The notes under the pieces were generated by a model. That model saw only the letters and a list, made by a program, of their open reading frames with translations. It was not told where the DNA came from and searched no databases. A stretch of DNA of 33,079 nucleotides from Mongoliitalea lutea (GTDB taxonomy: Bacteria; Bacteroidota; Bacteroidia; Cytophagales; Cyclobacteriaceae): the NCBI RefSeq assembly GCF_014652135.1, contig NZ_BMYF01000032.1:426-33504 (forward strand), read 5' to 3'. Below, piece by piece: positions 27,143 to 33,079 of this stretch (positions are counted from its first letter, which is position 1; each line of letters begins with the position of its first letter). Made by a program: the position numbers and the translations under genes.

Positions 27143-29830
27143 ATGAATCAAAAAGCAAATTATATCAAGCAACGCCTATCTTTGAGGGCCCCTTTGAAAG
27201 ACTCCCTGGATATTTTAGCTACCCTGAGTAGCGCATTGGAACTGAAAAAGGAAACCGATCTTCAGGAAGCGTTAAAAATCATACAGCAACATTTTCCTAC
27301 CTGCACGGATTTTGAGCGGGATTTTCCTTCCATATGTTTTTCTATTGCCACGGGCGTAGGTAAGACGCGTCTGATGGGAGCCTGCATCACGTACCTGTAT
27401 CTACAGCATGGTATCCGAAACTTCTTTGTGCTGGCTCCTAATATTACTATTTACGAGAAACTGATTGAGGATTTTGGCAACCCTTCCTATCACAAGTATG
27501 TATTTCAGGGGATTTCGGAATTTGTACACAACCGACCAGTAATTATCACCGGAGATAATTACAATCAGGCAGGTAACCTCTTTTCCGATACGGAAATCCG
27601 CATCAATATCTTCAATGTGGCCAAGTTTAACTCCGAAAACAAAGGCACCAAACAAGGAGGCGTAGCCTTGGCTCCCCGCATCAAGCGCCTATCGGAATAC
27701 TTGGGACAATCCTATTGGGAATACCTTTCCGGATTGGATGACCTGGTTATCCTCATGGACGAGGCCCACCGCTATCATGCCGATGCATCCAAGAAAGCCA
27801 TTAATGAACTCAAACCTGTGTTGGGGATTGAACTTACCGCCACTCCTATCGACGAAAAAGGAAAGCCATTCAAAAATGTAGTCTATGAATATTCCTTGGC
27901 CAAGGCCTTGGAAGATGGGAAATTTGTCAAAAATCCAGCCATCGCTACCCGAAAGAACTTTCGGACACAGGGATTAAGCCGGGACGAAATCGAAAAAATC
28001 AAATTGGAGGATGCTATTTCCATCCATCAGGATACTAAAAACGAACTGGAAATCTATGCCAGAAACTATCAGGCCAAACTTGTGAAGCCTTTTGTTCTGG
28101 TCGTTTGCAGGGATATAGACCATGCTTCAGAAGTGTATCAGTATATCAATTCCACTGCTTTCTATGGCGGTACATATCAGGGAAAAGTGCTTCAGATTGA
28201 TTCCAGTACCAAGAAGGATGAGGAAGTGGACAAGCAGTTTGTCGCGTTGGAGCAATATGATAATGACATCGAAATTGTCATCCATGTGAATATGCTCAAG
28301 GAAGGTTGGGACGTATCCAACCTGTACACCATTGTCCCGCTTCGAGCAGCCAATGCAGCGGTATTGATCGAGCAGACCATTGGCCGAGGCTTACGCTTAC
28401 CTTTTAATGGGGAGCGAACAGGAGTGGAGAAAATAGACAAACTGACGGTAATTGCCCATGATAATTTTGAAGCGGTAATTGCCGAAGCACAGAATCCGGA
28501 TTCTATCCTGAACAAGGTTTCCTTTGTAGAAATCGACGATTCTCCTGAAAAAGAAAAATCAGAAGTTATCAGCAGTCCATCTACAACGGAAGTAGGGTTC
28601 GCTAGGGAAGAAAAACGCATAGCAACCCTTACCAATCACGAAGAAAAACAGCGTGCACAGTTGGGTTTGGATGCCAAACGGGCCGTGATTGCTGCCATTC
28701 CAAGTTTCGGGAGTTCCCAAGCCGTTAAGTCTTTTGCAGATCTGCACAAACCTGAAGTTAAGGCAGCTGTGATCGAAAAGGTTAAAAAGAATTTGTACAA
28801 GGACCAAACCGAGTTGTTTGAATCCAATATTCTAGCCGAGGCAGAAGCTACTTACGAGAAAATCATCAAGTCCTACCAAGAAAACATCATCGAAATCCCA
28901 CGGATTGATTTGGTTCAGGAAGAAATACGGGTGTGGTTTGAGGGTTTTGACTTAGATACTGCTACAGGGTTTAATTACACGCCCCTTGGGGAAGAAATCA
29001 TGGTAGTGGAGTTGACAGGAGAGCGAAAAACGGATAGTATTGGGGTTAAGTTTGGAGCCTATTCCAAAGACAATCCTCTACAGCAAATAGTCAGTGAGTT
29101 GATCAACTATCCTGATGTGGATTACGATGAAAATGCGGACTTGTTATTCAAATTGGCCCAACAGGCTTTGAAGCATTTGGCAGAACGATTGGAGGATGCC
29201 AGCAAACTACAGCTTACCATCAAGCAGTTCCGCAAGCACATTGCCTTCAATATCTATCAGCAGATGCGGGCAAATTTCCGCATTTCTGAGCCTGATTATT
29301 TAGAACCCAAGGTTTTCCCATTTGTAAAGATTGAGCCTTGGAATTTCACAGCTTTGCCGGGAGGTAGAAGGCATTACAAGGATGTGATCAGTCCCCTAAG
29401 TTTGATTCCTAAGCTGGTATTTACAGGCTTTGAGAAAGCTTGCCATTTGGAGTACAAGTTTGATTCCAAGACTGAGAAAGATTTTGCTTTTATCTTGGAG
29501 CAGGACTCTGATGTACAAAAGTGGCTGAGGCCTGCCCCTAATCAGTTCCGGATCTACTGGGCCAATAACAGCAAGCAGTATTATCCGGATTTTGTCGTAG
29601 AGACTGCCGATGCCATTTACATGGTAGAAACCAAGGCTTCTGACCAATTAAATACCGCTGAGGTCTTGGACAAGAAAAAAGCGGCTTTGCGTTACTGTAA
29701 ATATGCATCAGAATTCACCGTTCCCAACGGAGGCAAGCCTTGGAAGTACCTCTTGATTCCACATGACGAGGTCAAGTTGAGTAGTAGTTTTGGGTATTTT
29801 AGGGGGAGTTTTGAAAAGGGGGGCGTATGA
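27143..29830 (+). CDS. res: Type III-like restriction enzyme, helicase-nuclease (Res)
   Basis: This 895-residue protein is the motor and nuclease of the RM system. Superfamily 2 helicase motifs are present: ATGVGKT (K74), DEAH at D206-H209 (LMDEAHRYHA), TATPID, and a motif VI region EQTIGRGLRLP. The C-terminus carries a PD-(D/E)xK nuclease, seen as YYPDFVV (D816) and MVETK (E829, K831). It needs the Mod subunit for DNA recognition. The C-terminal part just before the nuclease (LPGGRRHYKDVISPL) is typical of this Res group. Its stop codon overlaps the start of the next gene by 4 bases, an unusual tie to the ATPase that follows. All catalytic residues seem intact, so restriction activity is expected. 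Confidence 0.9.
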   Translation: MNQKANYIKQRLSLRAPLKDSLDILATLSSALELKKETDLQEALKIIQQHFPTCTDFERDFPSICFSIATGVGKTRLMGACITYLYLQHGIRNFFVLAPNITIYEKLIEDFGNPSYHKYVFQGISEFVHNRPVIITGDNYNQAGNLFSDTEIRINIFNVAKFNSENKGTKQGGVALAPRIKRLSEYLGQSYWEYLSGLDDLVILMDEAHRYHADASKKAINELKPVLGIELTATPIDEKGKPFKNVVYEYSLAKALEDGKFVKNPAIATRKNFRTQGLSRDEIEKIKLEDAISIHQDTKNELEIYARNYQAKLVKPFVLVVCRDIDHASEVYQYINSTAFYGGTYQGKVLQIDSSTKKDEEVDKQFVALEQYDNDIEIVIHVNMLKEGWDVSNLYTIVPLRAANAAVLIEQTIGRGLRLPFNGERTGVEKIDKLTVIAHDNFEAVIAEAQNPDSILNKVSFVEIDDSPEKEKSEVISSPSTTEVGFAREEKRIATLTNHEEKQRAQLGLDAKRAVIAAIPSFGSSQAVKSFADLHKPEVKAAVIEKVKKNLYKDQTELFESNILAEAEATYEKIIKSYQENIIEIPRIDLVQEEIRVWFEGFDLDTATGFNYTPLGEEIMVVELTGERKTDSIGVKFGAYSKDNPLQQIVSELINYPDVDYDENADLLFKLAQQALKHLAERLEDASKLQLTIKQFRKHIAFNIYQQMRANFRISEPDYLEPKVFPFVKIEPWNFTALPGGRRHYKDVISPLSLIPKLVFTGFEKACHLEYKFDSKTEKDFAFILEQDSDVQKWLRPAPNQFRIYWANNSKQYYPDFVVETADAIYMVETKASDQLNTAEVLDKKKAALRYCKYASEFTVPNGGKPWKYLLIPHDEVKLSSSFGYFRGSFEKGGV

Positions 29831-31455
29831 AAATATCAAAAGTTAGTATTAAAAACTTCAAGAGGTTTGATGATTTGACGATAGATCTTGGAAAAAATCC
29901 ATCAAGAATCATCGCATTAGTTGGTCCAAATGGCTGTGGGAAAAGCTCAGTATTGGATTCATTTCTAATGTATAATGCACAGCACTATGGAAATATTGGA
30001 TCTAATTCAGGAAATGTTCAAGATTTCAAAAAAAACAAATCTATACATTTAAGCCCTGGCCAAAGCATCGGAATAGAACTGGAAGGAGGAATAGAATTAG
30101 CTTCAAGTGGTGAGTTTGAAAGAAGACAACAAGATGGTGAAGGAAATACAATTTTTTCATTTCGGTCACCCTATAGATATTCCTCATTATTATTGAAATC
30201 AACACTAGAGCAGGTTTCTGACATCAAAGAAAATCAAGATGGGGCTAGCTTTTCCAATCAATTAGATGATAAAATTTCACAAAATTATTCTAGGCTTTAC
30301 GTTCATTTTCAAAATATTTTAAAGAAAGAAAACTTAAGGTATGAGGAAGCAAAATCTCGCGTAATTGGAGAACTTAATACCAGTTTAGAAAAATGTCTGG
30401 ATATTAAAATAACAGATATCGGGGACATCATGGATGGCAAAGGAACCTTGTTTTTTTCAAAACAGAATGATCCAAATGATTTTGATTATAATAAACTAAG
30501 CACGGGGGAAAAGGAATGTGTAGATATGTTAATTGATATCTATCTTAGAAAAGAAGTTTACAAAGAAACCATCTATTGCATTGATGAACCAGAGCTACAT
30601 TTGAACACTGGAATTCAAAGAAAATTGCTTAAAGAAATCATCAAGATGATTCCTGACAAAAGTCAATTGTGGATTTGTACCCATAGCATCGGATTTTTGA
30701 GAGCACTTCAGCTGGATTATAAGGATGATTGTCAAATCTTGGATTTTGGAACAAAGGATTATTTTAATGGAGCCAAAACAATTCAACCGTTATCAAAAAC
30801 TAGAAAAAATTGGGCAAATATTTTTGAAACAGCTTTAGAGGACTTAACAGGTCTAATAGCTCCAAAAACAATCATATATTGTGAAGGACACCCCAAACCT
30901 GGATTAGGAAATAGGGAAAAAGGATTTGATGCTCAGATTTTTAATATCATTTTTGAAGAAAAATATCCTGATGTTTTATTTGTCAGCAGCGGAGGTAATA
31001 CCGAATTGGAAAAGCATTCTGCTTTGGCATTAAGCGTGTTAAACAAAGCTTTTTTAGATGTGGAAATCCTTATCCTTAAAGATAAAGACATAAATCCCTC
31101 AGGTGAATCTACAAGTGATAAAGAAAGAAATGTGTTTTTGAGAAAATCAAAGTCTAACAGGATGCTTGAAAGAAGAGAAATAGAGAATTATCTTTTCGAT
31201 AGTGAAGTGCTTAAAAAATACTGTGATAAACACAATTCAATCTTTGATGAAGAAAAGTATCATGTAATTGTCAAAGATATTTTAGAACAGGATGTAAAAT
31301 CCAAATTTCAAGAAATCAAATCTTGTTGTACTCAGGAAAACATTGGAAAGGAAGTATTTTGCAAAGAATTAGCTTCTCTGATATACAGCGATATGGTGAT
31401 TTATGGTTCGCTAGAGAAAGTGATTTTATCTGATCATGTTAAAGTTAAGGATTAG
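29827..31455 (+). CDS. OLD-like ABC ATPase with C-terminal Toprim/DUF4435-type domain
   Basis: This 542-residue protein joins an SMC-like ABC ATPase to a Toprim-type nuclease domain, the plan of OLD-family defence proteins. The ATPase has Walker A GPNGCGKS (33-40), a signature LSTGEKE, Walker B IYCIDEPELHL and the switch CTHSIGF. The second half has Toprim-like acids in IYCEGHP (E353) and LKDKDIN (D419, D421). The closing ERREIENYLF motif is known from DUF4435-type proteins. It is distinct from the RloA/RloB pair, where these parts are on two chains. Translation is coupled to res by a 4-base overlap, and the gene is much more AT-rich than res. It may sense phage interference with restriction; that is inference. 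Confidence 0.8.
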   Translation: MKISKVSIKNFKRFDDLTIDLGKNPSRIIALVGPNGCGKSSVLDSFLMYNAQHYGNIGSNSGNVQDFKKNKSIHLSPGQSIGIELEGGIELASSGEFERRQQDGEGNTIFSFRSPYRYSSLLLKSTLEQVSDIKENQDGASFSNQLDDKISQNYSRLYVHFQNILKKENLRYEEAKSRVIGELNTSLEKCLDIKITDIGDIMDGKGTLFFSKQNDPNDFDYNKLSTGEKECVDMLIDIYLRKEVYKETIYCIDEPELHLNTGIQRKLLKEIIKMIPDKSQLWICTHSIGFLRALQLDYKDDCQILDFGTKDYFNGAKTIQPLSKTRKNWANIFETALEDLTGLIAPKTIIYCEGHPKPGLGNREKGFDAQIFNIIFEEKYPDVLFVSSGGNTELEKHSALALSVLNKAFLDVEILILKDKDINPSGESTSDKERNVFLRKSKSNRMLERREIENYLFDSEVLKKYCDKHNSIFDEEKYHVIVKDILEQDVKSKFQEIKSCCTQENIGKEVFCKELASLIYSDMVIYGSLEKVILSDHVKVKD

Positions 31456-31464
31456 CCTGATAAA

Positions 31465-32463
31465 ATGTTACGAAGAGAGAAATATATAAATAGCTCGGGG
31501 CTATTACGCAATGAGTCTAAAATCAAAGTTTTAAAAGAAAGAGATTATAAAGTAGAAGATTTACCTTTGGATGGTGATGCTCCAAAACAATTTATAAAGG
31601 TCTATAATTATGTGGAGGGAGGAAAAATAAGGAGAAACAATTCTAAAACATGGAATTCATACATTGCGAAAACAGCTGAGAAATGGTATCCTCACGAGTC
31701 TATTATTGAATACATGATTAATAAAATTGGAGACGTCCTTGGGATTAAAATGAATGAGGTTGATTTGGTAAAAGCCAATGGACAAATAAGATTCTTAAGT
31801 AAATATTTTTTGAATCCCATGGAAGAAAAATTGGTACATGGAGCAGAAATTTGTAGCGAATATTTAGGTGATTATGAAGAAGGTGAACGAATTGCAAATG
31901 ATAAAGGTGAGGCAAGAAAAGTTTTTACATTTGAATTCATAAATAATGCAATTAGGAACGTTTTTCCTCATGATTTTGAATTTCTGTTAAATGAATTTGT
32001 TAAAATGCTGGTTTTTGATGCAATAGTGGGGAATAATGATAGACATTTTTACAATTGGGGAGTTATTCAAAATGTTAGAAATTCAAATAAAAGAGTTAAT
32101 TTTGCTCCATTATACGATTCTGCTAGAGGTTTACTCTGGAATTTTGATGAAGAAAATATAAAACGATACTTAGATAATTATACTTCAACTAATGGAAAAA
32201 AAGTTTTAAATTACATAGTTTCTTCAAAACCAAGAGTTAGTATTGAATATAATAAAGAAGCTAATCATCTTGACCTTGTTGAGTTTTTAAAACGGTCAAA
32301 TGATACTTATTTCCAAATAATCAGTGAATTATCAAACGAATCAAAAGAAAAAGACGTTATGAATATGCTTGAGAAAGATATTTTTATTTATTTCTCAAAG
32401 AATAGAATAGAATTGATTAAGATTATTCTAAGTGAAAGATTTAAATTGGTGAGAAACGCTTAG
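31465..32463 (+). CDS. HipA-like Ser/Thr kinase (HipT-like, lacking the N-terminal subdomain)
   Basis: HipA kinases stop growth by phosphorylating a translation component such as an aminoacyl-tRNA synthetase. This 332-residue protein has the HipA-type catalytic core. NNDRHFYNWG supplies the catalytic Asp (D192) and Asn (N197), and FAPLYDSARG supplies the metal-binding Asp (D218). An earlier strand YIAK with a downstream Glu (HESIIEYM) fits the nucleotide-binding lobe. It lacks the roughly 100-residue N-subdomain 1 of full-length HipA; that part is encoded by the next gene. This split resembles HipT/HipS of HipBST systems. The usual SGxQxK loop is not visible, replaced by NNSKTWN. It starts 9 bases after the OLD-like gene. 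Target unknown. Confidence 0.78.
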   Translation: MLRREKYINSSGLLRNESKIKVLKERDYKVEDLPLDGDAPKQFIKVYNYVEGGKIRRNNSKTWNSYIAKTAEKWYPHESIIEYMINKIGDVLGIKMNEVDLVKANGQIRFLSKYFLNPMEEKLVHGAEICSEYLGDYEEGERIANDKGEARKVFTFEFINNAIRNVFPHDFEFLLNEFVKMLVFDAIVGNNDRHFYNWGVIQNVRNSNKRVNFAPLYDSARGLLWNFDEENIKRYLDNYTSTNGKKVLNYIVSSKPRVSIEYNKEANHLDLVEFLKRSNDTYFQIISELSNESKEKDVMNMLEKDIFIYFSKNRIELIKIILSERFKLVRNA

Positions 32464-32464
32464 T

Positions 32465-32887
32465 ATGATGACCTACTGGAATAAAATAAAAAAATGGCTA
32501 AATAAAGAGGATGAAATCTTCTTACAAGACTTTGCTGAGGCTAGGCTTGATATGGGGAAAGAATCTGCGAAATTCCATTTGCATTTACATGACTTCAAAG
32601 TGGGTGAATTATCTTTCAACGATGGTAAATGGAGTTTCAAATATTCAGAAGAGTTCAAGTCTAGAAGTAATCAATTAAATTTGATAATTGGTTTTCCAGA
32701 TGTACATAAGACATATGTAAGTCAAGAGCTTTGGCCTTTTTTCAAAATCAGGATACCTGGCTTAAAACAACCTTTGATTAGGGAAATTCTTCATAAAGAA
32801 AATATTGAAGACACGAATCAAGTTAAACTTTTGAAGCGGTTTGGTAAAAAATCCATATCAAATCCATACGAATTAGACACCGCATAA
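32465..32887 (+). CDS. HipA N-subdomain-1 protein (HipS-like putative antitoxin)
   Basis: This 140-residue protein matches only the first subdomain of HipA. Visible motifs are VGELSFNDGKWSFKYSEEF, IIGFPDVHKTYVSQELWPFF and RIPGLKQPL. In full HipA these form the N-terminal lobe; in HipBST a separate protein of this type, HipS, neutralises the kinase HipT. The gene follows the kinase after one base, so the two form a pair with the order kinase then HipS-like, opposite to the HipB-HipS-HipT order of the known E. coli system. There is no HipB-type DNA-binding gene in this operon. ATG at 32465 is followed by a second ATG at 32468. An antitoxin role is inferred from the family. Confidence 0.75.
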   Translation: MMTYWNKIKKWLNKEDEIFLQDFAEARLDMGKESAKFHLHLHDFKVGELSFNDGKWSFKYSEEFKSRSNQLNLIIGFPDVHKTYVSQELWPFFKIRIPGLKQPLIREILHKENIEDTNQVKLLKRFGKKSISNPYELDTA

Positions 32888-32910
32888 TTTTTTTATCCAA
32901 GGGTTTAATC

Positions 32911-32947
32911 AAAAAAAAGATTTCAGAAGTATCTGGAATCTTTTTTT
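32911..32947 (+). terminator. Strong intrinsic terminator at the end of the mod-res operon
   Basis: A 16-pair stem (32912-32927 with 32932-32947, one T-G pair) with loop AGTA begins in an A tract and ends in a T tract, so it could work in both directions. It lies 24 bases after the HipS-like gene and marks the end of the five-gene transcript. Confidence 0.88.
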
Positions 32948-33079
32948 ATTGAAAGAAAGAAAAAGATTTTATTAAAAATCACTAGTGTCCGAGAAACGAT
33001 TTTAAAATAAGGGTAGATTCAATTGCTTAAACCTACCCTATTTTGTGTACTTTGTGTTTACGACAACATAAATTACACA
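32948..33079. other. Right edge with hairpin and possible insertion-sequence terminus
   Basis: After the terminator come the bases TAGTGTCCGAGAAACG (about 32984-32999) and a hairpin with arms AGGGTAG/CTACCCT (about 33009-33041). Ends of this style occur on some Bacteroidota IS4-like elements, but no transposase frame and no second end are inside the window, so this is only a suspicion. Confidence 0.25.

Noticed and set aside
15049-32887. Prophage or integrative element identity for the island
   Set aside because: No integrase, transposase, phage structural or conjugation genes are in the window, so only the tRNA-end scar hints at integration.

Overview
The window is from a member of the Bacteroidota, most like Cyclobacteriaceae (Algoriphagus-type), although the genus is inferred from gene style only. 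The support is as follows. Several genes have TAnnTTTG -7 boxes upstream (882-889, 4215-4222, 6862-6869, 12708-12715, and 12584-12591 on the minus strand). Shine-Dalgarno sequences are mostly absent. A TonB-dependent receptor carries an N-terminal carboxypeptidase-like regulatory domain, and a histidine kinase follows the TPR-type layout common in this phylum.

Left part, about 1-14,600, is ordinary chromosome. A gene-free 880-base stretch full of short palindromes precedes a row of metabolic and envelope genes. In order these are an M3-family zinc metallopeptidase lipoprotein, a GH16 glycosidase lipoprotein, a FecA-like TonB-dependent receptor, a catalase-peroxidase with a Sec signal peptide, a small Cys-motif protein, an EcsC-family protein, a TPR sensor histidine kinase (minus strand) and an SLC13/RCK-type permease. 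Most of them are separate units ended by clear stem-loop/U-tract terminators.

Middle, 14,760-15,050: a tRNA-Ser(UGA) gene. Its 3' end, terminator region and a 42-base downstream tail are partially duplicated in tandem about 124-125 bases further on. All the accessory genes lie to the right of this point, so the tRNA end is a plausible island boundary, but no integrase is visible.

Right part, 15,050-32,890, is a dense anti-phage defence island. (1) A Zorya type II-like unit comprises a ZorA-like MotA/ExbB channel with a coiled-coil tail, a ZorB-like OmpA peptidoglycan binder and an HNH nuclease. A zinc-ribbon/TM2 membrane protein precedes it. (2) A SNF2-type helicase and a HigA-like regulator follow. 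(3) An RloA/RloB (AbiL-like) ATPase/Toprim pair sits on the opposite strand, between the helicase and the methylase. (4) A tight plus-strand operon reads: type III-like Mod methylase, Res helicase-nuclease, an OLD-like ATPase/Toprim protein, a HipA-like kinase, and a separate HipA N-terminal-subdomain (HipS-like) protein. A strong terminator at 32,911-32,947 ends it. The last three genes are much more AT-rich than mod and res yet are joined to res by a 4-base overlap.

Reading the genes together: restriction-modification is probably the first line of defence. The OLD-like and HipA-like genes behind it would be a second layer that acts when restriction fails or is inhibited. Zorya-like and RloAB modules are independent systems in the same neighbourhood. 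The most unusual item is the single operon linking RM, an OLD-like protein and a split HipA kinase/HipS pair with no HipB.
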